Assembly: GCF_963678635.1 (NCBI RefSeq)
Contig: NC_087071.1
Span: forward strand, 13,343,088 to 13,407,087
Reading direction: 5' to 3'
DNA from: Symsagittifera roscoffensis
Lineage: Eukaryota; Xenacoelomorpha; Acoela; Convolutidae
Length of the DNA: 64,000 nucleotides
Within the stretch, counting starts at the first letter, position 1, and every line of letters starts with the position of its first letter. Under the pieces are notes generated by a model. That model searched no databases. It had not been told where the DNA came from and worked only from the letters and a program-made list of their open reading frames with translations. The position numbers and the translations under genes are program-made. Positions 1 through 8,374 of the stretch are shown piece by piece.

Positions 1-2251
1 CAAGAAACAAGAGTGCAGCGCGCTGACGAGCAAACTGGAGGGTACTGCATTAAATTGTGTAATGGCGAAAAGAGCCAATGAGAGAGACAGCGCTCGCAAG
101 ATATTCGACATCCTGCTGAATCGTTTCGGCTCTGGAGTACAAGGGCACCAGGCTATGGTGAAGTTCGAGAAGAGGCGTCAGAGAGATGAAGAATCAATAG
201 ATAAATTCTTGGACGACCTTGAATTGCTCAGGAGGAGAAGCAACCCGGATGAGAGAATATCCGAGCGAAACTTGGCGATTGCTTCGAAGTTCATGGATGG
301 AGTAAGGAGTGAGGAGTTGAAGACGATGTTGGCCACTCACTTCACCCTGTTGCTTGACCAGGTACCCACGCCTGACGACTTGCGTATGAAGTCACGCGAG
401 TATTTACTCATAAAACCGAGGGCGCAAAACCGTTACAGCAATTATGGCAACTATAGCGGGACAAACACTGGTGCGAATTCCAGTTGGTACAAACCTCGCG
501 ATGACATGGACAAGAGGAGGTCGTGTGCGAATTGTGGTTCGATGGACCATCACGTTTCTGCGTGTTCTGCATACAAACAGAACATGAAGGCCATAGGCTA
601 CTTTCTAGAGGACGCCGACGCGACCGACGAGGATCATGAAGAGTACGTCAGAGGGCTCATCATGAAATATGGTCCGAGGTGTTTCTTCTGTAATTTGGAG
701 GGACACTTCAAGTCGGATTGTACTCAATTTTGGGACGCAGTAGCGGACGCGAAACATCCCCGCCACGAAGAGGCGCTTTCGGGTGTCAAGGCCAGTCGAG
801 CACGTCTGATGAACGAGGCTGAATCTCGGAGAAAGGAGACGACACCGAGCACCTTCACGACCAAAAAGGTTAGGACATGGCCCGACGAGGTGGTAGCCTC
901 GAACCTCGAAGCAGAGTCGTCTAACCCACTCAAGGTGGATTACGGCCTGGCGGCAAGGACAGCGCTGCAGAATGTCAAACAGGACCTAGCCACGAAAGAA
1001 GTGGAGCAATGGGTAAGGTCGGAGCTGGAGAGCACAGATCTTCGGGAAAGTTTTAATGTCCTGGGTAAAACGACAAAAGCAGAAGACAAAGAGGAACCCA
1101 AGAAACAGGGACTAAAACTGAACGTTATATCTGGTAAGACTTTCGGCATGACGAAGGCGGGGACCAAAATAATGTCCATCATCTCAGTCGCAGGGCACCA
1201 GGTGGTCAAGAACTTGAGTGAACCATCCGAGATTACACTAGTCCACCTGGACATCTATGCCGACTACCTGAAGGAGAAGGATCCCAAACTGGACTCCAGG
1301 GCAGTGCGAGCGCTGCTCACAACGGGAGGTCCGAGACTGATGAAAGTGGACGGACATTATATCGATGTACATGGCCCTTACCCGATTCTGATGAATGTGG
1401 ATGGCATCAATATCTACACGAAAGCTCACATAACTGATGCGAACGATCAGATTGGCCGGATATACATTGGTCAAGAGGAGCTGAAGGTTAGACGAATCGG
1501 ACACAACGCGATGCTCGAACAAGATGCGGTGCATATTGGTTGTGAGGCCGATCTGGCCGCACACGTTCTGGACGTGCAAGGCAGACAACTTTCAGTAAAG
1601 GGACTGCTAGACACGGGAGCAGTGGTTAGTGTCATGCCAGTCAAAACTTGGACTGACATGGGTTTCGAAAGGTCGGATCTCATACCGACAAACATCAGGT
1701 TGGCAGCTGCCAATCAGGGAGCGATCTATGTCACCGGACGAACCCCGATCATTTCACTGCAGCTCGGAGGAAGACATCTTTGGATGAGCTTCCTAGTAAA
1801 AGAGAATTTGGACGAATCCGACCAGTTCATCTTAGGAAGGGATTTCGTTCGCAACTTTGACGTCACGATCGATCTCAATGACGGATTGATTAGGATCAAG
1901 GATCCTGAGAGGAAGTATGAGAAAAGACCCCTTAATAAGATCTTAATTAATCAGGCCAAGGTGCCGATTTTTCTGGATCGAAAAGTCAGATTAAAACCAA
2001 ACCAAGCCGTAGTAGCGACGTTTAGGATGAGGAACTTGAATGAACTCAGCAATGACAGGCAGGTGTGTCTGGTACCAAATCCAAACAGTAAAAGCTCGGC
2101 TATTTTAGGAAGAAGCTTCTCACTCACTCAGAGCGGACTGTGTGTGAGTGTGTTATTGAACACAGAAGCAACAACAGTGACAATACAGAGGGGAAAGAAA
2201 CTTGGCTACGCTTTGCCTCTGAACACAGACTTTCTGAGTGTGGAGAATTGA
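1..2251 (+). CDS. gag-pro: Gag (capsid/nucleocapsid) and aspartic protease, 5'-partial
   Basis: Structural Gag joined to a retropepsin. The frame is open from base 2, and copy B continues upstream of the ATG at 62, so that ATG is internal. Two CX2CX4HX4C zinc knuckles lie at 524-565 and 680-721 (residues 155-168 and 207-220 counted from 62), the nucleic-acid-binding nucleocapsid part. The protease active site DTGA is at 1610-1621 (residue 517), with the companion motif ILGRDF near residue 590. The region between knuckles and protease is not recognised. The frame ends at a TGA (2249-2251) that copy B does not have. Homologous sequence continues in frame 1, so a one-base indel around 2215-2250 separates protease from RT in this copy. 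Confidence 0.88.
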   Translation, partial: KKQECSALTSKLEGTALNCVMAKRANERDSARKIFDILLNRFGSGVQGHQAMVKFEKRRQRDEESIDKFLDDLELLRRRSNPDERISERNLAIASKFMDGVRSEELKTMLATHFTLLLDQVPTPDDLRMKSREYLLIKPRAQNRYSNYGNYSGTNTGANSSWYKPRDDMDKRRSCANCGSMDHHVSACSAYKQNMKAIGYFLEDADATDEDHEEYVRGLIMKYGPRCFFCNLEGHFKSDCTQFWDAVADAKHPRHEEALSGVKASRARLMNEAESRRKETTPSTFTTKKVRTWPDEVVASNLEAESSNPLKVDYGLAARTALQNVKQDLATKEVEQWVRSELESTDLRESFNVLGKTTKAEDKEEPKKQGLKLNVISGKTFGMTKAGTKIMSIISVAGHQVVKNLSEPSEITLVHLDIYADYLKEKDPKLDSRAVRALLTTGGPRLMKVDGHYIDVHGPYPILMNVDGINIYTKAHITDANDQIGRIYIGQEELKVRRIGHNAMLEQDAVHIGCEADLAAHVLDVQGRQLSVKGLLDTGAVVSVMPVKTWTDMGFERSDLIPTNIRLAAANQGAIYVTGRTPIISLQLGGRHLWMSFLVKENLDESDQFILGRDFVRNFDVTIDLNDGLIRIKDPERKYEKRPLNKILINQAKVPIFLDRKVRLKPNQAVVATFRMRNLNELSNDRQVCLVPNPNSKSSAILGRSFSLTQSGLCVSVLLNTEATTVTIQRGKKLGYALPLNTDFLSVEN

Positions 2252-2589
2252 AGAAGTTTGATGTCACTAAATGTCCATTGCATGCGAACCAAGAATGTAT
2301 AATGAAAAGAGTAAATGAATTGAAATCTTCTAGGAAATTGTTTTCAATGAAGTCGGAAACAGATGATGGGCTGTCTAGTTGTTCCAACTTTCCTGAGAGG
2401 CCGACGGAGGCAGAGTTAGCAGCGAATAAGCCTGTCCTACCTGAGATAGAACATCTGAAGGGTAAAATATCAGACAAGGAACTAGATTCGCTCAGGGCGG
2501 TGCTAAATCGGAACGCAGACGTTTTTTCGAAACATAAGGCCGACATAGGTTGTTGCAATTTTGTAGAGCACGAGATTGAGATAGAATAG
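2140..2589 (+). pseudogene. Protease-RT connector, frameshifted and ended by TAG
   Basis: Only the part after about 2,225 is real coding sequence. It reads ELKKFDVTKCPLHANQE and onward, matching copy B at 30,592-30,957 and 30,322-30,528. It is the stretch between protease and the RT fingers, ending in a conserved block (IGCCNFVEHEIE) that leads into RT. A TAG at 2587-2589 stands where copy B has a Glu codon, and RT then continues in the same frame (2590 onward reads GSVPHREGARRM). The earlier part of this open frame overlaps protease in another frame and is a shadow. Confidence 0.75.
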
Positions 2590-2622
2590 GGCTCGGTACC
2601 TCATAGGGAAGGGGCGAGAAGA

Positions 2623-3267
2623 ATGACCCCAAACAAGTCAGAAGCGTGTAGGAAGGAAATCGAGATGTTAATGGAGTACGCCATGATCGAGCCGTCGAAG
2701 TCCCCATGGGCTTGTGGCGTGGTCATGGCGAAAAAGAAAGGGGGACAACTCAGATTTTGTTGTGATTTCCGTTATCTGAACGCAGTGACTATAAAGGACG
2801 CATACCCGATTCCCCGCATTGATGAGAGCCTATCCAAGCTGGGAGACGCTAAGTTCTTCACGAAATTGGATTTGGGCTCCGCATTCTGGCAAGTGCCACT
2901 CAGAAAGCAAGATCGAGAGAAAACTGGTTTCGCGTGTGAGCTGGGACTGTTCCAGTGGAAGAGGATGCCATTCGGATTGTGCAACGCGACGGCCACATTC
3001 CAGCAACTGATGGCCCGGGCACTCACGAGCGTCACTAAGAAATATGGGAATCTCATCATGTGTTATGTCGATGATGTCGTGATTGCAACACCAACCTTAG
3101 AAGACCACATAGAGAGGTTGGAGGAGGTGTTTTCTTGCATGAAGCAGGCGGGTCTGAAATGCAAACCCTCTAAGTGTGAAATCCTCAGTGATTCCATAAA
3201 GTATCTGGGCCGCCTGGTTGACAAACATGGAGTGAGACCAGATCCCGAAGCGGTTGAAGCGACCTGA
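2623..3267 (+). CDS. Reverse transcriptase fingers and palm (thumb and RNase H deleted)
   Basis: Ty3/Gypsy-type RT. Visible motifs are SPWACGVVMAKKKGG, LRFCCDFRYLN, the first catalytic Asp in TKLDLGSAFWQVPL, FQWKRMPFGLCNATATFQ, and the catalytic YVDD box starting at 3064 (residue 148 of this segment), then KCEIL and YLGRLVDKHGVRPDPEAVEA. The frame breaks right after this last block because an internal deletion joins RT directly to the integrase N terminus. The RT thumb, the whole RNase H and the RNase H-integrase linker present in copy B (about 29,700 down to 27,860) are absent. This copy could not carry out complete reverse transcription by itself. Confidence 0.92.
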   Translation: MTPNKSEACRKEIEMLMEYAMIEPSKSPWACGVVMAKKKGGQLRFCCDFRYLNAVTIKDAYPIPRIDESLSKLGDAKFFTKLDLGSAFWQVPLRKQDREKTGFACELGLFQWKRMPFGLCNATATFQQLMARALTSVTKKYGNLIMCYVDDVVIATPTLEDHIERLEEVFSCMKQAGLKCKPSKCEILSDSIKYLGRLVDKHGVRPDPEAVEAT

Positions 3268-5779
3268 CAAGGGAGACTTGGAAGAAGACAGCTACAAAAT
3301 CCTGAAGCAATTCTACCTGAAGCGAAACGACTTGTTGTACCTGAATAAGGACGGAATCGTAGCCTGTAAGCGCAAGGAGGAGGACAAGGTCCTTTATAAA
3401 TACAATTCAATATTGTTACCACAGTTGTACCAGACCGAATTGCTCTTTCGTTCATATGATCAGATGGGTCATCAAGGCGTGGACAAAGTGTATAACAGGA
3501 TACAGAAACGATTTGAATGGCCGGGATTGAAGAAGGCTTGTGAGAAGTGGATCGCAGCATGCCTGTCATGTCAGCAAGCGAAGGATCCCAGGAAGCTAAG
3601 GTTTCCCCTACAGTCAATAGAGTCGTCAGGTTTCAACGAAGTGGTGCAAATTGATCATCAGAAAATCTGTATGACAGCAACGGGCTATAATCAGGTGCTG
3701 GTAATGATCGACCATTTTACGAAGTATGCGGAGGCGGCACCGTGCATAACAGCATCGGCAGAAGAAACATGCGATCATTTGATAAATGTGTGGATAGCAA
3801 GGCATGGCTGCCCCATCACGTTCCAATCGGACAATGGCAAAGCATTCGTAGGTGATCTCACGAAAGAGTTAATGAAAAGGTCGCAGGTAGCGCAGGCCCA
3901 CTCGACCACTTATCACCCGCAAACGAATGGCCTAGTCGAGAGGCAGAATCGCACACTGGTATCCATGTTGAGAGTCTACTGCTCACGCTACATGGATGAC
4001 TGGGACAAGCACTTGCCGCAAGTGATGGGTGCTTACAACAGCACGGAGCATTCCACCACGGGAATAAGTCCGCATATGATGCTGACGGGTCACGAAAAAG
4101 CACTCCCGTTAACGTTCTTCTACCCTGAATATGAAGGGAAGAGGACAGCACCGCAAACGTACGTGCGGGACGTTATTAGAAGACAACAGGACCTCAATGA
4201 CTTATGCAGGAGGAATACGCAACAGGCGCAAATTACACAAAAAAGGAGGTTTGATAAAAGGACAGCCGATGCAAAAGCCTACTCAGTTGGCGATTACGTC
4301 TGGGTGTTCCAGGAAGTGGTTCCACCAAAAGGAACCAAGAAACTATTAAAGAAATGGCGTGGTCCATTTCAGATAACAGAGGTGCACCAAGGAGGTCGTT
4401 TTTATCGACTGAGCACTGGAAGAGCGGCTCATTACGAGAACATCAAACCACACAATGCCTCGTCAGAGGATTGGTGCATCCCAGCGGACATGCAAGAGGG
4501 AGATTATTTAATAGTGGATCCTGCTTGTGAAGTGAATGAAAGGGGTACTCGCGACAAGAACGACGGGAATGAGGTGGTGGACGATTGCGATCTACCACTG
4601 GATCTCGAGTTGACTGAGCGAGTAGAGGTGGACGATGAAACTCTACCCTATGCCGAAGAAGACTGGGATTGCCCGGAACAAACCGAAATTGACAAAGGAA
4701 TAAAGCCTGACTTTCCTCTCACTATGGAAACACGCCAAAGCAAGAGAGGAAAAAACCAGAAGAAATACAATCCGTATGGCGAGGACTTCGTTGTAGACAG
4801 GATAGTAGTGAGTGATGTCATAGACTCGCTGGTGGGACTGGACGAAGTGGCGATGCTAGAAGAAATCGACCTTGTGAACGATATGGATCAAGATTGGATC
4901 GACGATCGATCAGAACCGGAAGTGGAGTTCGAACCAGAAACGGAACAGACTCATGAGCAAGAACTAACAAACTTGCGCGTGCTCGAATGGCTACATAATC
5001 TGCCGACAGATCCAAAAGAGACGATCCTGACGATTCAGGACGTCGATAGAGACGGCGTCAAATACATCAGTCATGACAATACAGAGTCCAACTGGGTCGC
5101 CCCAGATGGTCCTCTACGTGTTCCACAATCCAACCTCGGTCTCCTAGACTTTGGGCGATCGACGGGGACGTCGATGGATATTTTTGTCCGGGGAGTGGGG
5201 GTAGGACTCACCCACACCGAAAACCTCATAATAAAAAAATTGAAATCGGCAAGAGAAACCGGAGAACTAGAGACAGAGGGCGAGAATGCTAAGAAACCAC
5301 CTTTTGGACGAATCTTTGAATCGTATTTTGATCTACCGAACAATATCGTCATAACGGACAGCGATTTCATACTCACGGAACGCACGTGCGCCATAGCGAT
5401 AACGGCGGATGTGAGCTTCAAAACAGCACTAGCAGCTGACTTTAAAAGAGAGTACAAGAATATAGAGTTTTTGTGGAAACAGAGGCCTGGTGTAGGAGGA
5501 ATGATAGCGTTGCCCCCTGTTGCATCACAGATACCAGGGAAATATTTGTGTTTTTTGGTTACGAAAGCTACTGATAGGCAACACGTGAATCCGGAGAGCT
5601 TGGTATTGGCCTTGACTCGACTCAGGGATTTCCTGGTTGAGAGAGGTGTGACCTCTCTCTCGTTACCAGTTTATGATCCCAATAGAGGGAAGCTACACCC
5701 GAGAGAGTTGTACGCTCTTGTGCATGTGATATTTTCAGAGACTGACATAGAAGTCTACTTACATAAAAAAACTATCTGA
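3254..5779 (+). CDS. Integrase with GPY/F-type module and C-terminal macrodomain-like tail
   Basis: The first few codons are the deletion scar; integrase homology starts at about 3,264. The HHCC region is near residues 70-105: second His in MGHQG and CLSC are present, but the first zinc-ligand His of copy B is Tyr here. The catalytic triad is Asp134 (QIDHQK), Asp193 (FQSDNGK) and Glu229 (NGLVERQN), giving DD35E spacing. A GPY/F-like module (KKWRGPFQITEV) follows near residue 372. About 230 acidic residues then lead to a final domain of about 160 residues with TDSDFILT, SFKTALAADFKREYKN, GKYLCFLVTKATDR, and LSLPVYDPNRGKLHPREL. This resembles macrodomains of the TARG1/OARD1 kind, which bind ADP-ribose or remove it from acidic residues. 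The integrase call is firm; the macrodomain call is by pattern and needs a profile or structure search. Confidence 0.88.
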   Translation: MKRPDKGDLEEDSYKILKQFYLKRNDLLYLNKDGIVACKRKEEDKVLYKYNSILLPQLYQTELLFRSYDQMGHQGVDKVYNRIQKRFEWPGLKKACEKWIAACLSCQQAKDPRKLRFPLQSIESSGFNEVVQIDHQKICMTATGYNQVLVMIDHFTKYAEAAPCITASAEETCDHLINVWIARHGCPITFQSDNGKAFVGDLTKELMKRSQVAQAHSTTYHPQTNGLVERQNRTLVSMLRVYCSRYMDDWDKHLPQVMGAYNSTEHSTTGISPHMMLTGHEKALPLTFFYPEYEGKRTAPQTYVRDVIRRQQDLNDLCRRNTQQAQITQKRRFDKRTADAKAYSVGDYVWVFQEVVPPKGTKKLLKKWRGPFQITEVHQGGRFYRLSTGRAAHYENIKPHNASSEDWCIPADMQEGDYLIVDPACEVNERGTRDKNDGNEVVDDCDLPLDLELTERVEVDDETLPYAEEDWDCPEQTEIDKGIKPDFPLTMETRQSKRGKNQKKYNPYGEDFVVDRIVVSDVIDSLVGLDEVAMLEEIDLVNDMDQDWIDDRSEPEVEFEPETEQTHEQELTNLRVLEWLHNLPTDPKETILTIQDVDRDGVKYISHDNTESNWVAPDGPLRVPQSNLGLLDFGRSTGTSMDIFVRGVGVGLTHTENLIIKKLKSARETGELETEGENAKKPPFGRIFESYFDLPNNIVITDSDFILTERTCAIAITADVSFKTALAADFKREYKNIEFLWKQRPGVGGMIALPPVASQIPGKYLCFLVTKATDRQHVNPESLVLALTRLRDFLVERGVTSLSLPVYDPNRGKLHPRELYALVHVIFSETDIEVYLHKKTI
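5184..5195 (+). promoter_or_regulatory. Internal copy of the LTR-adjacent polypurine motif (central-PPT-like)
   Basis: TTGTCCGGGGAG here is identical to the 12 bases at 15852-15863, two bases before the 3' LTR. Similarity extends upstream for about 35 bases (GCGATC, GGGAC, GATGGA in the same order). It lies in pol just before the macro-like domain, read as FVRGVG. The same motif is kept in copy B at 25927-25938. A second plus-strand primer site is known in lentiviruses and Ty1; here the role is inferred. Confidence 0.5.
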
Positions 5780-6253
5780 GTATATGCTAGGATTGCGCTC
5801 GGCGATAAGTGGTTTTTATTAGGTAACTTGACAGAGATTAGGATTAAGTTTAGATTAGGATTAAGTTTTTATTAGGGATTAGGTTTTTATATGATAGTAT
5901 AGGTGTGTGATGTTTATGTGTCTATGTTATGCTATTGTTATGATAGGTTTTATGTTTGTGTCATAAAAGACCTGGGGCACTCCAGGTCATCAAGGTGACA
6001 GCGCACATTCGTGCTACTTTGACAAAGGCAAAGGTGGACGATCCACCTTGGTGCTAAAATTTTAAATCAGAATTGAAAAAAGAATTTCAATGGAGAGTTT
6101 TAAAGAATTGATTGATGTTGTATCCAAAAATGATGGTTCTAAGTCGCGACTTGTTTTTTAGATCTTGATTGATCAGAAATTGTTTATTGAATCCATTGAA
6201 TCGAAACGACACAAGAAGACACTACACGACAGCAAGAATCAACACGATAAGAA
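5780..6253 (+). promoter_or_regulatory. Spacer between pol and ORF2, with repeats and two hairpins
   Basis: There is no coding sequence here. The first part repeats ATTAGGATTAAG-type units three times (5835-5890). Two perfect hairpins follow: GACCTGG/CCAGGTC at 5969-5988 (7 bp, 6-nt loop) and AAGGTGGA/TCCACCTT at 6031-6049 (8 bp, 3-nt loop). The block AAGGTGACAGCG ... ACTTTGACAA ... AGGTGGA is also recognisable in the same position in copy C (about 50,085-50,165), so the leader is a kept part of the element. It may provide a promoter, splice acceptor or ribosome entry for ORF2; the sequence does not say which. The ORF2 start has a favourable context (AAGAAATGG). Confidence 0.55.
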
Positions 6254-8332
6254 ATGGGTGACACGAACGAACTCATGGAATTCCTCTCAGCGAGTCTAGT
6301 AGCGACTCTAGACGAGATCTATCAGCGGCTGATCGATTGTGATTTCACACGAGAAGACCCGGGGTTGGCGATGTTTGTGGTCGCGCTCCTTAATGCACTA
6401 GGACGAGAGGGTCGAGGGAATCGCCCTACGGAAGTCGTGTTGATGTTGGCCTTCGGTGAGTCCGGTACCGCCGAGAGAGGCCGAAACCTATTGATGAGAT
6501 GGAGGCGTGGAGAAATGTCTGGCCACGACCTGGCTCGTGAGCCAGGACTAGGTGAGCAGAGGGACCACCGGCTAGGTGAGATGCCCTTACCAGTCCAACC
6601 AGCGCAGCCACTCATCGGAGCGAAGAGACAACGTGATGGGCCAGGCCCGTCACATTCGGTCGACTCTCCTACAGCTGCTCCTCCTTTGAAGAAAGTGAGA
6701 GTGAGCGAGATAGAGATCCAGACGTCAGAGACGATCGAGACGCTGGAAAAGAAGGAGAAAGATCAGAGCGAGCTGTGTGCCAAACTCCAGGAGTATAGGG
6801 CAATAGCTCGAGAGAGGGACGAATGGATGAAGAAATACGAAGATCTGCAGGTGGCTTATAAGGAGGATGAAATAAAGCACCTGAAGGAGCTGTATATGGC
6901 GAAGGTGAGCCAAGTGTCACCGGAAGTCCTGGCGAGCATGAGATCCTCGGAGGGATCCAACGACACACGCCCCAGGACAACAGCGCAGGAGCTATGCGCA
7001 TCGAGAGGACCTGAGGTTCTGGATTTGCGTGCATCAAGGGGGCCCGAGGCTCCTCAGCAGACACGACCGTCTGCTTCGAGTCAGAAGTTCACGATACCAG
7101 ACCCTTCTGACACCTATCTAGCTCCTCAATTTCAGGAATCATTTAACCAAGTGGCCAGAGCCGCGATGGATGAGATCAACAGAGGCACTGAGCGGACACT
7201 GGTTAGGATCGTTCCTTCCCAACGTCGTGATCATTCATCAAATAGCTCGGAGCGAACAACCCGCACGATAGCGTGTTCTGCGCCTGGTGGAGTCTTTGAG
7301 AAGTCTCGCGTGGTAGACATCAGGAAGAATCTGATGGCACGTCATCAGTTCACGCAAGTGCCAGCCGAGCATCCTCGAGCCTGCCTGAATGACATGAGCT
7401 GGAACCCCGCCACGAACGACCAGGTAATTCCCCCAGGGAGTCGCCATTTGATCATTGGAGACAGTTTGGTGAGAGATCTGAATGAGATCTTCGTCTATGG
7501 TCAGACTACCATTCTGTCCTTTGGAGGAGCCTCAGTGGCCCAGGTCATCAAAATGATGGAGTTCCAGAGCGAGGATCATTTGGATACATTAATAATAATG
7601 CTGGGGACCAATGACGTCTCGAGAGCCCCCGTGACTCCGGAGAACAAGTGGGAACCTCTATTGGTGTGTCTCTTGAACGAATTGAAAGAAAAGTACGGAC
7701 CCAAGCTTGTGATCTTGTGCACGTTACCACCAAATACTTTGGTGGGCACCATAGTTGCAGATTTCATGAATGGCAACGTGACGCGGTGGAATGAAATGAT
7801 CCGCAGTCTGGTGAGAAACAACCCTGGCGAGTTGCGACTCCTGGATCTCGAGAACATGCTGCGCATGATTGATCACATCGCGCTCACTAGAGATGGAGTA
7901 CACTTCAATACCCAACGAGGGAGGCATTGGATTAATGATGTGTTTCAGACGCAATTGAGGGAAGCGGAGCAAGAGTCGAGGGCGACCGGTTCTCTGGCTC
8001 GGACCAGTTCGACCGGAGGAAGTAGAATAAGGACAACCGTTCCCGAATCCCTCGTCAACCGTCTAGGGCCCTTGGCAACAGAGACGGTTGCAGCCGCAAC
8101 CGTTGCTCCGAGCTCAAACGTGAGAGACAGGCTAGGGACTGCTCCTCCTCCCAGGCCGCAATCGATTGGAAGCCGACTCGGCAGATCGGTGGAACAGAAC
8201 AACAGGAATAACTCCCAGACCGCGTCTAGGAGGAACGATCCGCCTGCCACGACAAATCCTGCTTCGACAGCAGGACCGTCTACAAGTACCGTGCCAGCGG
8301 AGGGAATCGAATCAGGCAGCAGGCTGCTTTGA
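6254..8332 (+). CDS. ORF2 segment a: N-terminal domain, coiled coil and complete SGNH/GDSL hydrolase
   Basis: This is the first 692 codons of a second long frame with no counterpart in ordinary Ty3/Gypsy elements. Residues 1-110 form a conserved N-terminal domain (IYQRLID ... ALLNALGREG ... EVVLMLAF). Residues 150-225 are heptad-like and charged, probably a coiled coil. Residues 395-570 are an SGNH hydrolase with all four blocks: Ser404 in LIIGDSLVRDL, the Gly block in SFGGAS, Asn453 in LGTNDVS, and Asp547/His550 in RDGVHFN. The family contains esterases, lipases and carbohydrate deacetylases; the substrate is unknown. The rest is Pro/Ser-rich linker. The TGA at 8330-8332 stands where copy B has Trp and copy C has Arg, and the same frame goes on, so it looks like a mutation and not the true end. 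There is no visible signal peptide. Confidence 0.85.
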   Translation: MGDTNELMEFLSASLVATLDEIYQRLIDCDFTREDPGLAMFVVALLNALGREGRGNRPTEVVLMLAFGESGTAERGRNLLMRWRRGEMSGHDLAREPGLGEQRDHRLGEMPLPVQPAQPLIGAKRQRDGPGPSHSVDSPTAAPPLKKVRVSEIEIQTSETIETLEKKEKDQSELCAKLQEYRAIARERDEWMKKYEDLQVAYKEDEIKHLKELYMAKVSQVSPEVLASMRSSEGSNDTRPRTTAQELCASRGPEVLDLRASRGPEAPQQTRPSASSQKFTIPDPSDTYLAPQFQESFNQVARAAMDEINRGTERTLVRIVPSQRRDHSSNSSERTTRTIACSAPGGVFEKSRVVDIRKNLMARHQFTQVPAEHPRACLNDMSWNPATNDQVIPPGSRHLIIGDSLVRDLNEIFVYGQTTILSFGGASVAQVIKMMEFQSEDHLDTLIIMLGTNDVSRAPVTPENKWEPLLVCLLNELKEKYGPKLVILCTLPPNTLVGTIVADFMNGNVTRWNEMIRSLVRNNPGELRLLDLENMLRMIDHIALTRDGVHFNTQRGRHWINDVFQTQLREAEQESRATGSLARTSSTGGSRIRTTVPESLVNRLGPLATETVAAATVAPSSNVRDRLGTAPPPRPQSIGSRLGRSVEQNNRNNSQTASRRNDPPATTNPASTAGPSTSTVPAEGIESGSRLL

Positions 8333-8374
8333 AATAGATCAGATCCTAGTCATTGGGGTCTGTATAAGACGGAC

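Noticed and set aside
2587-2589. TAG between protease connector and RT as a readthrough signal for Pol
   Set aside because: Element B has a Glu codon at the same position, and A is also frameshifted just upstream; this is decay.
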